Positions 1 through 11,784 of a stretch of 64,000 nt of DNA are shown one piece after another; positions within the stretch are counted from its first letter, which is position 1, and every line of letters starts with the position of its first letter. The DNA is from Adineta vaga (lineage: Eukaryota; Rotifera), in contig CP075496.1 of the NCBI GenBank assembly GCA_021613535.1, positions 806,001-870,000 of the forward strand, written 5' to 3'. The notes under the pieces are model-generated. The model ran no database searches. It was not told the DNA's origin and was given only the letters and a program-made list of their open reading frames with translations. The translations under genes were made by a program, and so were the position numbers.

Positions 1-177
1 TTTCTGCTTATGTGTCGTTTTTAATATTGATTCTTCTGTAAACTACGATAGGTTTCTTAGGATAAAATAGACATAAAATGATGGTAGAGAATACATGTAT
101 AGTTGTTGATTTTGAAAAACATTATATTGTCAACATTATCACAGTTCTTCCATTTATGAACTTTGGATATAGTGAGT

Positions 178-395
178 CCTTTTTGTGTACTCAAAAAGTG
201 AGTACACTACTAGAATCGGTCAGTGTGTCCGGCCGGCCGTCTGTTTACACGATAACTCTTGAAAAATATAAGCCATTCGGTCAATTTTTTTTCTCACAAT
301 TGTCCCATCAATATCTCGGTCCACTTCGAAGATGAGGTCGATTGGTCAAGAAACGGCTGTGTTATCGTAAAAACATTAATAATTGATCAGGTCAT
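178..395 (+). repeat. Dispersed repeat family R1, copy A
   Basis: This copy carries the family hallmark GTGAGTACA followed by TAGAATCGGTCAGTGTGT (194-226). The same blocks recur at 953-986 and, on the opposite strand, twice in 17701-18190. Further shared words include a block reading like GATAACTCTTGAAA and one reading like CACTTCGAAGATGAG. No coding capacity is evident; the open frame at 78-335 is a by-product. It is probably a decayed non-autonomous element. Confidence 0.6.
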
Positions 396-939
396 CCCTC
401 AGGGGGACTAGAGGGATTTACAAAAGAATTTTTTTAACTATTATTTAATATTATATTAATATAATTTATTATTAATTTACTTACTACATATATCAGTATA
501 GTCAGTTTTATGAGGGCTACAGAGTCTTCAAGTCCCATAATATGGGGGTACTCTTGGGTCCTCATATGCTGTACTACGGCAACTGACTAAATAAGCGTCT
601 ATACCGATGTAGTTAGATGATAGAATGCGTTGAATTAATAAGGCGGTAACATCTACGCTATAGCAGAATGTTATGTTTACTTCCAAAAGTGAAACTGACT
701 GAGGATCGATTTTTATCGAATCGTCTGTAAAATTCATCCTCGAGCACACTAAGGAACCATCCTTTGAATCCTGCAAGTGCCGTTTTTTTGTCTCATAGGA
801 CGGGACAAGGAGTTAGCTCCTACGATTCTGTTTTTCTCTATGCGTAAAAATTAATTTATTGTTTAATTGACAAGCTTCAATTGAACAGTCAAAGTATCAC
901 CAACATGTTATTGACAACAGATATGAAATGTCGAACTTT
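396..939. other. Intergenic DNA between repeats
   Basis: No gene is supportable here. The segment includes an AT-rich stretch (about 420-500) and a slightly more GC-rich stretch (500-780) with an open frame that resembles no protein I know. Confidence 0.4.
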
Positions 940-1234
940 TTCTAGTATATGGAAAAAGTGAGGGTTTTAGTAGAATCGATCAGTGTGTTCATCCATTCGT
1001 TCGTTTATATGACAACTCCTGAAAGACTAATTCAGTTGAGATGAAGTTTTCTGCAGAGTGTTGTCGCGTAAATATCTCGTTCGACTTCGATGATGAGTCT
1101 GATTGGGGGAGCTATTGTTGAGTTATTGAAAAAATACTGATATTTCTTTATGACTTGCCTATATTTTTTATCTCATACACTTTTTGCAGTACACATAACT
1201 TTCGGATAAAATCCGAAGTTTCCGCATTTATTTC
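940..1234 (+). repeat. Dispersed repeat family R1, copy B
   Basis: This is colinear with the reverse complement of 17701-17966. Shared blocks include GAATCGATCAGTGTGTTC, a block reading like GACAACTCCTGAAAG, CATACACTTTTTGCAGTACA, and the terminal words CTTTCGGATAAA and CGAAGTTTCCGCATTTA. The copy ends 24 bp before the start codon of the next gene, so the repeat may form part of that gene's promoter. Confidence 0.65.
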
Positions 1235-1257
1235 TGTTTGTTTTAGTTATCGATACA

Positions 1258-3589
1258 ATGATATTATTCAAGTTCTTCTGTATATTGGTCTGGTTATATC
1301 AGATTAATGGTATCGCTCTTGATGTGAAATCAGGACCAGAAAAGTTAAGTTTAAATAACAGTGTGTTTAACAAAGAAATATTGACACAATTCAATTATCA
1401 TGGTAATGAAGTTTATGTTTATGGTGCTGTGTCAAACAACATCAAGAATAGTGATGCGCCTGGGAAATGGACTTTCTATTATGTACCACTTATGATACCA
1501 ATAAATAATAATCGTTCAGAAGACAAATGGATATATACAGTAGAAAATGATGTTAGAATCAAATTAATGTTAGGTAACAATGAAATTAAAGAATTAGCAG
1601 AAAAAGAAATCATCAAGAAATATGATCCAAATATAACTAAATATTCACAATCATGGGTTATTGCTCCATTAATGATTGATTCTTTAACAGCTTATATTGT
1701 TCGAAAAATAAATTCACCTATTAAAAATGTTTATCCTTTCAAAATTGAAAATCCAGATGGATTGGAAATAGAATTTCGATTTCAATGTTCATCAGAAATA
1801 CTTGCAAAAAAAATTAAAAAAAAGATTATTAATGAGATTTATGGAATTGAAGTCATATTTTATTTTGCTGGTTCTCGACAAGTAACAATTAATGCAATTT
1901 CATTCACCGGTGAAATTTTGAAGGCTATAATAAGTCGAACAGTTGCCGATGGTGGTAAAAGCAATATTAAATATATACAACGTAATCAAAGAGCAGCATT
2001 TATCAATAAATACAAGGCTAATATAAAGACAATGAGTTATATAAAAAAACAGAATGTGCATAATCCATTAATGTTAATTACATTACGAAAACAATTTCAT
2101 GCATTGTTACAACAAGGTAATTAACAGATTTAATGCGATATATTTTAATTGAAATATAATCATTTTTTTCTTTCTAATTTTAGCATTGATTTCATCAACT
2201 GAAATAAAACTTGCTGTTAATTTCTACAATCAAATTTGGTCGACTTATGATTTAAATCCTGATCGTATCACACGTGAAATCAATAAATTATTTACTTACA
2301 ATAAAACTGCAACAGAGAATAGAAACCATTCGGATCAATATTTTGATTATCAAAAAGAAAATATAACATTAACGACCGGATCAGGAGGTGGTGGTCTCAT
2401 TTTTAAGATCTTTGCTTTAAATACTCGTGATGAAATATCCGAATTAAATTCAAGTAGTACCACAAACATTGCAAAATCCGTGTATTCACTAAGTGAAATT
2501 CAAGATTTGTTGAAACAAGAATCAATTGAAATAACATGGACAGATGAAAAGTTCATAGTAAAGTCATTTCTTGTTTATCGGTTGAGTGATATTACTGATC
2601 GTCTAGATCTTTACATTAATTCTCAACAATTACTTGCTGAGAAGAAAGCTGGTGGTTTTGCTCGTATGATTAATCTTCGAAGTCACCCGTTAACAGTATC
2701 ACAAGTACAATCAACCTCATTTTTAGGTGAAATAAAATTGTACTTGGGTAATATTTCATCTCTACCATCTCATTGGATGTTTTGTCATGGACAAAATCTT
2801 TCTCGAATTGAATATCATAAATTATTTTCTGTTGTTGGTGAATCATTTGGAGCTGGCGATGGACATACAACATTCAATTTACCTGATTTACGAGGTCGTG
2901 TTGTTATTGAACGAAATTCAAGTGAAAAAAATACAGATGCTACATTTCAAATGGGTGTTACAAGTGATCATGCGAAACATATTTTAACAAAAGAAGAAAA
3001 TTCATCTGTTTTACTTCATTCATATCAAACATTAGATTATATTATTTTTATTGGAGATCAATCTGTTACTAATATGAATCCAGATGGCAAAAAATCTATT
3101 ATTACTTCCACTTTTAACAGTAAGTATTTTTCCTAAATGATCGATAAAATCTACTCTTTCACAATAATGAATAATTAGATTAAAAATTAATTTTCAATCA
3201 TTAGCATTGTAATCTTTGTTATTGATCATTTATTTGTAAATAATAAGAAAAAGTATAATTCTCCACATTGAATGGTATTAGTTGACAAGATGAAATTCTT
3301 GTGAATATTGATAGAATTTCAAGAAAAATATTCAATAACAATAATTTTAACTTTTTTTCTATTTAATTCAAAAAATAGTTTTTAATTTATTTTAGTAACA
3401 TGTTCTCCTCAATGTTTGAACGATGGTTATTGTACTGCACCAAACGTGTGTACTGTAAGTTTCTAGGAAATCTCTATTCAAAAGAAAAATAAGATGTTAT
3501 CTATTTAGTGTACAGGATTATGGAAGGGATCCCAATGTGAAAAACGTATATATCTTTTTGCGACAATTTTAATTGTAAAATTTATCTAA
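1258..3589 (+). CDS. Secreted protein with phage tail-collar domain and EGF module (exons 1-4)
   Basis: Exons are 1258-2116, 2184-3119, 3396-3454 and 3509-onward; all junctions are GT-AG and in frame. Residues 1-20 form a signal peptide (MILFKFFCILVWLYQINGIA). About 450 residues that I do not recognise follow. Residues about 468-530 match the phage tail-collar fold (Pfam Collar): GEIKLYLGN, then HWMFCHGQ, FGAGDGHTTFNLPDLRGRV. The exon 3/4 junction builds an EGF-like module with six cysteines (CSPQC, DGYC, NVCTC, GSQC). Exon 4 can run to a stop at 3587-3589, or splice at 3545 (donor GTATAT) to the NHL exon at 3965, which restores frame exactly. The spliced form gives about 906 residues and is the model I prefer. 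Tail-collar domains are typical of phages and bacterial tail-like particles, so a transferred origin is inferred. An extracellular recognition or adhesion role is a guess. Confidence 0.75.
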
Positions 3590-3964
3590 AAGATAAAATT
3601 TGAGGAAATGAAATTAAGTGAAATTTAGAAAACTCTCAAAGTCATAAAATAGTTGATGCAATTTTAGAATAATCGGAAGAAATCTTGAGAATTCTAGAAC
3701 ATTGTCGACTTTCTCAAAATATGAAGAAAGTCTTGAAAATGACGATATTCGAATTTCGTTCTTTTTTGCTGTTGAATAGAATAGGACGATGATGAAAATA
3801 AATTATTTTGAGAGTGAAGCGTCGAGAATATTTTAAAGAAGACGTTTTTTTAAAGTAATATTTGTAGTTTTGTAAATTAATTTCAAAATATATCGAATGA
3901 AACAACAAAGTTTTCTTCTTTTCGAAAAATACAAAAAAAAACTTTTCATTTTGTCTCGTTTTAG

Positions 3965-4794
3965 AAATGAAATTTAACAAATGGAAACAAAATGGTACTA
4001 CTGTTGCTGGAGGAAATGGAGTTGGACATGAATTAAATCAACTTAATCATCCAACTGGAATCTTTGTTGATCAAAATAAAAATGTTTTTATTGCTGATCT
4101 TTCTAATGATCGTATTGTGAAATGGAAATTAGGTGAAAAACAAGGAACAATCGTTGCTGGTGGAAATGGATGGGGAAATACAACAAATCAATTGAAATAT
4201 CCAACAGATGTGATTGTTGATCGAAAAGATAATTCATTGATCATTGCTGATCAGTTAAATAGACGAGTGATTCAATGGTTTAATGAAAATCAACAAGAAA
4301 TTCTCATTGAAAATATCCATTGTTTGGGTTTAGCAATGGATAAATATGGATTTCTTTATGTTTCTGATTCGTCGAAACATGAAGTGAGAAGATGGAAAAT
4401 TGGAGAAAAAGCTGAAGGAACATTAGTTGCTGGTGGAAATGGAGCAGGAAATCAACTTAATCAATTGAATGGACCTATGTTTATTTTTGTTGATAATGAA
4501 CAATCTATTTATATTTCAGATCAATGGAGTCATCGTGTAATGAAATGGAGTAAAGATGCAAAGGAAGGTGTAATTGTAGCTGGAGGAAATGGTCCTGGAC
4601 AGAATCTTAATCAATTGTTTTTTCCCGAAGGATTATTTGTTGATGATTATGGTCGACTCTATGTCGATAGGTTTAATCATCGAATAATGCGTTGGAGTGA
4701 AGGAGCGAAAGAAGGTGAAATAATCGCCGGTGGAAATGGAGAAGGAAACAATTCAAATCAATTGTCTCCTACCATGATTTATCATTTGATTTAG
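3965..4794 (+). CDS. NHL-repeat beta-propeller exon, probably last exon of the tail-collar/EGF gene
   Basis: The exon is preceded by an acceptor (TTTTAG, 3959-3964). It encodes about 275 residues of repeated blades, each with the words VAGGNG, NQL, a 'FVD' strand and a basic RxxxW ending, for example VAGGNGAGNQLNQLN. This is the NHL repeat pattern that folds as a beta-propeller and mediates protein or ligand contacts. Standing alone it lacks a signal peptide and starts mid-blade, so it is more likely the C-terminal exon of the upstream gene (419-bp intron, phase 1 on both sides). One blade (LYVDRFNHRI) seems one residue short. The frame stops early at 4792-4794, and the rest of the last blade lies in another frame downstream (next entry). 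Confidence 0.75.
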
Positions 4795-4859
4795 AAGGAA
4801 ATCTTTATGTGGCTGAATACCCAAAAGATCGAATTCAAAGATTTGATTTAATTTCTTAA
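4763..4859 (+). pseudogene. Frameshifted last NHL blade
   Basis: After the words GGNGEGNNSNQLS the open frame runs into MIYHLI and a stop. In the neighbouring frame the sequence continues with the expected blade ending: SFDLEGNLYVAE, then DRIQRFDLIS and a stop at 4857-4859. A one-base indel near 4765-4772 explains this. It may be a real disabling mutation removing about 30 residues, or a sequencing error. Confidence 0.75.
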
Positions 4860-4993
4860 TAAGACGTTCTTTCAAAAAGAAACTTTCATAAAAAAAGTTT
4901 CTTTTTTTTATCTTTTATTGATTTCCAAAAATTAAATCAGTTTCAAATCCGATCGAATTTCGTCTTATTCCTGAATTTGTTGACAATATTATA

Positions 4994-5934
4994 CAGTCAC
5001 TTTCCCGAATAACGACGCAAAACGAGTACAACATTTTGTTTTTGCTCGCGTTCATCTATTTTAAGACCGATTTCTAATAACCTTATATTTGGGCAATCTT
5101 TCGATGACGCTCTTTTTAATGAATGTGTTTTTTGTCCCATTTTGTTCATGTTTTCATAGAGAAATCAGCGGTCTACGGTGAGGAGCTCTGATCGTCGTTA
5201 TTTTGTATCACTTCCGTAATAACGACGGACCAGCAAAACTTATGCTAGAATGCGAAATTTTTTAGAAAATGTGTTTTTTCACAATTTATATAAAGAAAAT
5301 GACCCCAGGTTTCGCTGACAACTTTGAAGATCGTCTCAAATACTATCTATATCTAGCGGTTCATGATGATTTAATAGTGTATTAGAAGACTTTTATGATC
5401 ATCAAAGGTCATCACGAGTGATGCGAAAAAAAAAGTCTCCCAAATAACGACGTTCGATGGAGTTGATGTCAAAGACGTCTCCAGCTAATTTTCATCCCTA
5501 ATAACGACGGAAATAAGTTTTCATGCATACTAAACATTGAGGAGAAGTTTTCGGTTAGCATTTTCAATGTATCCAATGGCTACAGATACTTGTTTCAAGG
5601 GATGGGTGTCCCTAATTTTCACTTATATTCAGAGAAATGATTCCCATCCAAAGGGTTAAAACAGTTAATTATTATGTTTGAAATTGAAAAAACCTATTAC
5701 CGTCGTTATTACGGAAGTGACACAAAATAACGACGATCAGAGCTCCTCACCGTAGACCGCTGATTTCTCTATGAAAACATGAACAAAATGGGACAAAAAA
5801 CACATTCATTAAAAAGAGCGTCATCGAAAGATTGCCCAAATATAAAGTTATTAGAAATCGGCCTTAAAATAGATGAACGCGAGCAAAAACAAAATGTTGT
5901 ACTCGTTTTGCGTCGTTATAAGGGAAAGTGACTG
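4994..5934. mobile_element. 941-bp TA-flanked DNA element with 235-bp terminal inverted repeats
   Basis: Both ends begin with CAGTCACTTTCCC inward and are flanked by TA (4992-4993 and 5935-5936), the target duplication typical of Tc1/mariner-type elements. Positions 4994-5228 and 5700-5934 are near-perfect inverted copies. The only visible differences are a few substitutions, for example ATAACG versus ATAAGG next to the tip. No transposase frame is present, so this is non-autonomous. The decamer AATAACGACG recurs in either orientation at 5008, 5193, 5218, 5443, 5500, 5701, 5726 and (one mismatch) 5911, both in the arms and in the spacer. Confidence 0.85.
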
Positions 5935-5936
5935 TA

Positions 5937-6583
5937 TTCATTCTTGATGATTTTTTTTTCGGAATTTCTCATAAAACATCAAAATGTGGTTCAAGTTCTT
6001 GTCGATGAAGAGGAAAATGTTCGAAACAAAATCTTGCTGAACATCCATCATACTTTTCTTACAGTTATTATTAAATTAACATTGATTAATCGACACCATA
6101 GAAGATAAAATGACTTTTGATATCAAAATTAAAACCACATGATGAAGACAAAGAAATTCTTTTCAGATCGTCATAATACTGATGATTCAAAATGTCCAGG
6201 TCCTACAATCTCTTGACTCCTACTTTATCAACCGATGCAAAATAAAACTAGTTACTCTGCTACACTCGCACAATCTACTCGACTACTTTCTAAAAGAGAA
6301 AGAGAATGAATATCATCCAGGAGTACTTTACTTTTAAACTATTTTTGAATTGACGACTCTCTTTGAAAATACCGCAGAACTTAATTCTGTTCTTTTTTAC
6401 GTAGTTAATATTTACATTTATAGGCGAATTATAAATTGTTTTCCAGATCGAAGGTTCGAATATTAGAAAAGATTTCGATCAATGAAATACAAAATTCCAG
6501 CATAACATTTCATAATTTTGAAGAAAAATGCTCAGAATAGTTTATTTACCAGAAAACTTTCGGTTTCAATTGATAATAGGAAA
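5937..6583. other. Intergenic DNA
   Basis: I see no gene. This is AT-rich 3' flank of the GPCR gene with no repeated structure I can identify. Confidence 0.4.
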
Positions 6584-7947
6584 TTATACGTGTCTTATTT
6601 GATTAGTTCGATATTTATAAATAGTTTCATTTGGTATTTGATTTGAATGACAATTAAATTGAAATCGATTCCAAAAACAAAAATAACGAAGAATTTTCTT
6701 AAAACTTTGTCGAAATTTTGAACAAAATATTGCATAAACAATCGGATTTGATGCTGAACTTATTGTTATTAAAAGCATTGTAAATGCAACAAAATAAGAT
6801 GTTTGAATAAATCTTGGAACTGTTTTAATTGCATTCGTTTGAAATAGAATAAAAACAAGAACTTGTGGACTAAATGAAATGAAATAAATGAGAACAACCA
6901 CAATTAACATTTTAATAACATTTCGACGAGATTTTAATGTATTCGAATAAATTTTCCAATGTTCATAATCACTACGTTTTCTTCCACTTTTTATTAAAGA
7001 TAATTGACAAGTATTCGAATTTGAAACGAATTTTGGTAGAAAATAACTTGCTTTTCGATTTGTTGAAGAATTTATATAAGAATCTGATATTGTTATTTTA
7101 CTTGGTAAATTATCTTCATCGTCAAAATCTTCCTGCAAAAGAAAACATAGATAAATAAAAAAGAAAAGGGTTATTTAATCCTTCATTTTTCTTCAACCTG
7201 TGTTCGATTGAAATGTTGAAGTTTGTTTAAAGAAAAAGATGATTGAAGTGTTTTATCTACATGAAATAATTTTGTTGCAATTCGACAATAACAATATAAT
7301 TGTAATAAAAGTGGAAGAAAATAGAAAATTGTTGATTCAATTGATTTATGTATTATATAAATTTGTTGATTTTCATTTCTATCTTTTTTAGAATATAAAA
7401 GTGAACATAAACGATGTGTTGGTGAATTCGATATAACATGTAAATAGATTAAATTAGGTAATGCACATAAGAAAGAAAATATCCAAACAAAACATGTGAT
7501 TTGAGCAAGATGTTTTTTCTCACGGAAAAATTCTGAACGTAATGGATAAACAATTCCAATAAATCTTTCAATTGTAACTGCACACATTGTTAATACAGAT
7601 GCATATTGAGCTAAAACAAGAATTGTTCGTATTAATTTACAGGATAATTCATTGAGAATCCAATTTCCATTGATTGATGAAACAAATTGAATTAAATCAG
7701 GAAGATTTAATAATAAAATTATCAAATCACAACAAGCAACATGAACAATTAAACGATTTGTTAATGAACGTTTCATACGAGAATCAAATTGAACAGAAAG
7801 AATAACTAAAATATTTCCAATGATACCAACAATTGCAATAATCAGAAATAAACATGTTAAAATATAATTAACTTTTAAATTTAATGATGAAGATAAATTT
7901 AATTCACTTCGATTCATTGTATCTGAAATAAAGATATTCTTTTTCAT
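6584..7947 (-). CDS. Class A (rhodopsin-like) neuropeptide-type G-protein-coupled receptor
   Basis: There are two exons, 7947-7198 and 7132-6584, with a 65-bp GT-AG phase-0 intron, giving about 432 residues. An N-glycosylation-rich N-terminus (NRSELNLSS) is followed by seven hydrophobic segments. TM1 contains GNILVIL. TM2 has the class A Asp in ACCDLIILLLNLPD. A Cys precedes TM3 (ELSCKLIR). TM3 ends in ERF in place of DRY. TM5 and a basic third loop follow. TM6 lies in KMLIVVVLIYFISFSPQ, TM7 has NPIVYAIF, and a basic C-tail containing cysteines follows. The NGNW..CK spacing and overall size fit peptide receptors; the ligand cannot be assigned. The start could instead be the second Met at 7917. 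The intron falls in the long third intracellular loop. Confidence 0.88.
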
Positions 7948-7956
7948 TTATGGGTG

Positions 7957-8178
7957 GGTGCGATTATAATTCAAAATTCTTCACATATATGACTAGGAGC
8001 GTATTTAGAAAATCGTTATTTATATTCGAAGTTAGGGGCGTGCGGAGGTGCCAAAGGCAGGAGGGGCGCAGCGATAAAAAACAAAAAATTTCCCGAAGCA
8101 AGATGGCATTACGCCGCACGCGACCTCTTCTCGGTACTCTCCTGTTTGAAGTCGAATTAGACAGCTACACATATGAAG
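7957..8178 (-). repeat. Inverted-repeat element family R2, copy 1
   Basis: Read on the minus strand it starts with the family end GTCTAATTCGACTTCAAA (8161-8144) and contains CGCTCCTAGTCAT and GTGAAGAATTTTGAATTATA, as do the copies at 11785 and 20222. It carries a GC-richer stretch not seen in the other copies (about 8020-8140) and lacks the far terminal repeat. The open frame at 7950-8186 is a by-product. Confidence 0.55.
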
Positions 8179-8186
8179 AAGATTGA

Positions 8187-9928
8187 GACTTAATCAGTAT
8201 ATTCTTTATTTCTTACTGATATAATCGAGTATTAATTCTTTCGCCTTTTCCGAACAAAAAATTAGATGAGACAATCCTATAAGAATGGTTGAATAGAAAG
8301 AAAACAAAGTATTAGAAAATAATCATTAAAACTGAATGAATAATTCTTCGTGATTTCGGAAAAGAAAAACACAAATCTCATTAATTTCTTTTGTTTTTCT
8401 ATGATTAATAGAATGAAAATAAATAAAAAGTTATTGACATGTTTTTTCCTTTAAGAAATATTTGTCAATTTCTTTTCTCTCAAAACTCACCATGATGATC
8501 ATTCTTCTTATTTATTCTCGTTAAGAAATAATTTCTAATTAAATCGATTCATTGAATATTTCAAAAACGATGATTATTCGAGAAAATCATCATTTTTTTC
8601 TCTTCATATATAAATAAGAGACTAACTTGATTTAGCCTCGACATGATATTCATGAAATATTATGCAGGCCACTCGGTATTTTTTTTCACTTAAAAATTAA
8701 TGAGCCATTTTTACTCTCACCTTTGAAAATATCGAAATAGTATTCTGATTTATTTTAATTAAATTTTTTTTCTAAATGACGTTCTTATTTAAAACCATTG
8801 CTCTACTAATCGATTTGATTATTTAGTCATAAAACTATATTGACATAGAAGAGAAGAGTTCTACATTGTCAAGATCTTTAGATTATTGATTATGTATTCA
8901 TTAAATAGATTTTCTCTATCAATCAAAAGATTTTCAGAACTTTCAGAGTTAACGAAAGAAAAATTCTTTTTTTTAAGAATATGTTAACATGATTATTCTG
9001 AGAGATTCATTAGTTAATCATATGTAAAAGGTATTAATCAAGAAAAAAAAAGACTAAGAAATAGATGATTATTGAATATACTTTACTTTGTATTGTTTTT
9101 CTCTTTGTTTCGATACATTAGTCATATCCAAGATTGATTTCGTAGCATGTTTTGTCCTTTATCTTATATCTTCACGATATGAAAGTAAATGACATCTTGA
9201 AAAAGTAATAATCATTATAGAAAAATATTTACCAAGGAAAGTATTAGCAGATGAGAAGAGAAAAATGATGTTAATCATCAATGTGATCGATAAGGATAGA
9301 ATGACATAAAAAACAGTAAAAGATCAAATTCTTAACTGATCTTATCGATAATGGAATCAACAAAATAGGAAAGTAACAATAGCTCGAAGATAAATATGGT
9401 CTCTTGCTCTCGTTTTTTTTTGTCAGTCATAATAAAAGAGAAAAGAAAAAGTAGGATATTCTCCGAACTATTCATTCATTAATAATAATTCATTTTCAAT
9501 TTTCTACTGACATATATTTTTTTCCAGGATATAAAACGTAAAAATATCATTTTCATTAACTTATGACGTCACTTGAAGAAACTGAGAAAGATTCATTGTT
9601 TTTATCCGAAGTGATTAACTTTGTTTAGAAAATTTATTAGTTTTGAAAGGAAATGTAACGATTTAAAAATAAGTTAAAACAGATTTGAGGATAATGCGAA
9701 TAATATTCTTTTCAAGTTTCCGATATATATATATATAAATGAAGAAGTCATTCGAAGTGTCAAATATAGTTTTCTTCTCTTTTGGATTAATTAGATAGAT
9801 AAGGAACAGACTCGTCACTACGTTATTGATAGCCTCCAGATGGTTGAATGATTTAGAATATCGAACGTTTTGTCATTTGATAATTATAAAGATATTTAGA
9901 AAAATGGAATCAAATTTTCTTGATAGAA
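8187..9928. other. Intergenic DNA, 1.7 kb
   Basis: I find no gene, RNA or repeat array in this AT-rich stretch. There is a short (TA) run at about 9724-9737. Confidence 0.4.
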
Positions 9929-10406
9929 TCAAATTCTTTCTTTTTCTTTAGAATTTTCAATATAATTTCGAATTAATTCATTTAAAATTTGTCGTTGTTG
10001 ATCATCTTGATCATTTGGTGAATAAAAACCATTTTCAATAATTGTCATTAAAGCTAAATGACTTTTTTTCTTATTATAATTAAGAATCATTTCATACATT
10101 AATTTTAAACCTTGATGAAAGATTTCTTCACCTCTTTTTCCATCAGCTAAATCATTTGTTCCACCTAAAATCAGAATCCAATCATATGAAAGTTGTTTTT
10201 CTTCTGAAAGAATCGTTTAACCATTGATGGAAGAACACATTCACCACTAATATCTTGTTCATTGATTTCAATTGAAATTTGTTTTGATAAAAATAAATTT
10301 CTTAATTCAATTGAATAAGAATGATAACATAAGAATAGCCTGAATTATAATAACCAGCTGTTAATGAATCACCAATCGCAAGAATACGAAGACATGATTT
10401 TATCAT
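9929..10406 (-). pseudogene. Broken SGNH/GDSL-type hydrolase
   Basis: On the minus strand the start reads MIKSCLRILAIGDSLTAGYY, the block I Gly-Asp-Ser of SGNH hydrolases (the Ser is the nucleophile). Further on, in another frame, is DWILILGGTNDLADG, the block III G-x-N-D element. The C-terminus runs to IENSKEKERI and a stop at 9929-9931. At least two frameshifts separate these parts, one near 10335 and one near 10210, so no continuous protein is made. A catalytic Asp-His block could not be found. The family covers esterases, lipases and thioesterases; the substrate is unknown. An intron cannot fully explain the breaks, because frame changes occur without splice sites. Confidence 0.7.
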
Positions 10407-11199
10407 TCTCTTCATTCTTCTCTTCTTTTCTGTATTCTTTATCTCGATATGTATATTATTTCATAGGACCATTTATATAGATGTCTTTTCATAACAATCA
10501 AAGAAGTTTATTATATAGTTGAATACGAGAATATTTTATCAATTACCGTTTATATAAAAGAAATCATTAATGATTAAAACTAAGGAAAAAGTTATACATA
10601 ATTATATCATATTAGTAAAATTACCTTACGCTGCTTGAGAATTGTTCGTCATTAGAGTGTGGATTTGGTCTTTAGTTTAACTTATGTTACAATACATGAC
10701 TCTTACTCATCTTTATCGACATATCTAATCAAATTGCTACCGACTGTATTTGTTCATAGGTTTGAATTGATAAACTATTTGAAAAGATTTGTAGGTAAAT
10801 ACATAAGTTCACATAAACCTCTGTGTCGAAAACTTTGACTATTGTTACGTTTTTACTCGTTATTTTCATCTGAAATAGTAATTAATGACGAAACATTATC
10901 GAAACTTGTGAAAATATTAATTTGTTCATTTTCTCACTTTTTATTGTTATACGGAAATAGAATATTCAAAGGATATAATTAATTGACCAGTGTGAAAATC
11001 ACTATTTATAGAGGACGATTGACTTGGATCCAATTTTGATCAAATTGACCCTGTTCCTTGACATATCGAAGTGTGTTTTCTATGATCTTTACTTCGCCCA
11101 CTTTAATTATAAGCTCTACAGGCGATACTATTGGCACTGACAAGACTTCCACCTTTATAGGGAACATTGTTTTTCCAAGCGAGTGGATAAAAATCAGGA
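10407..11199. other. Intergenic DNA
   Basis: No gene is supportable. The short frame at 11006-11203 (minus) lies downstream of the phospholipase remnant and is not recognisable. Confidence 0.4.
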
Positions 11200-11550
11200 T
11201 CATTGTTGAATTGAGTACAGTGGATTTGCATTTGCTTTTCCAGCTCTCATAATCCTTATTATAGGATGTATTTCAATGACGAGCAAAACACTCGACAGCA
11301 GCTTTATCACAAAGACAGGTGATTAATAATAAAGATTATTACATTTTCTAAATGATCTTCTATCGTACCAACAACCATAGTCATTATAATCGAAAGCATG
11401 ACCCGCTGCATCCCATTTCAAATAACAAAACTGAATAGCACTACGATTATGAGCAATATTCTTTGAATGAACATCATTAAATGATACACCATAAGTTGAA
11501 GTGGACAATAAACAAAAAGTGACAGCAAATCGTACGACAATGAATTACAT
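11200..11550 (-). pseudogene. Secreted phospholipase A2-like remnant
   Basis: On the minus strand a hydrophobic leader is followed by the words HAFDYNDYGCW, which resemble the calcium-loop start of secreted PLA2. Downstream is a block CDKAAVECFARH and YNKDYESW, typical of the family's C-terminal helix. The gene is dead in several ways: a stop codon lies directly after the initiator Met in the leader (11547-11545), the segment that should carry the catalytic His-Asp pair is missing between 11345 and 11320, and a stop interrupts the C-terminal block (11275-11273). This enzyme family is widespread and mostly digestive or signalling; nothing here points to a venom function. Confidence 0.6.
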
Positions 11551-11784
11551 TCTTATCGGTAATAGAATCAATAGTTGAAATGAAAAATATGTGTAAAATC
11601 AATTATCTTAAAATAACGAACAGCAATTTTCGATTGATCTTCATATTAAGTTACCGATTTTCCCCTCGAATAACAATAAGTGACAACCTTGAAAAAAGCT
11701 TCATGTCTTAAAAACGAATTAATTGATTGAAAACAAATCCAAGTCTATTTTCTGAAGAAAAACCAATCTCCATTTGTTATTTTC

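Noticed and set aside
78-335. 85-residue plus-strand frame
   Set aside because: It lies within repeat family R1, whose other copies have no corresponding open frame.
7950-8186. 78-residue plus-strand frame rich in Arg
   Set aside because: Lies in repeat R2 copy 1; not open in the other copies.
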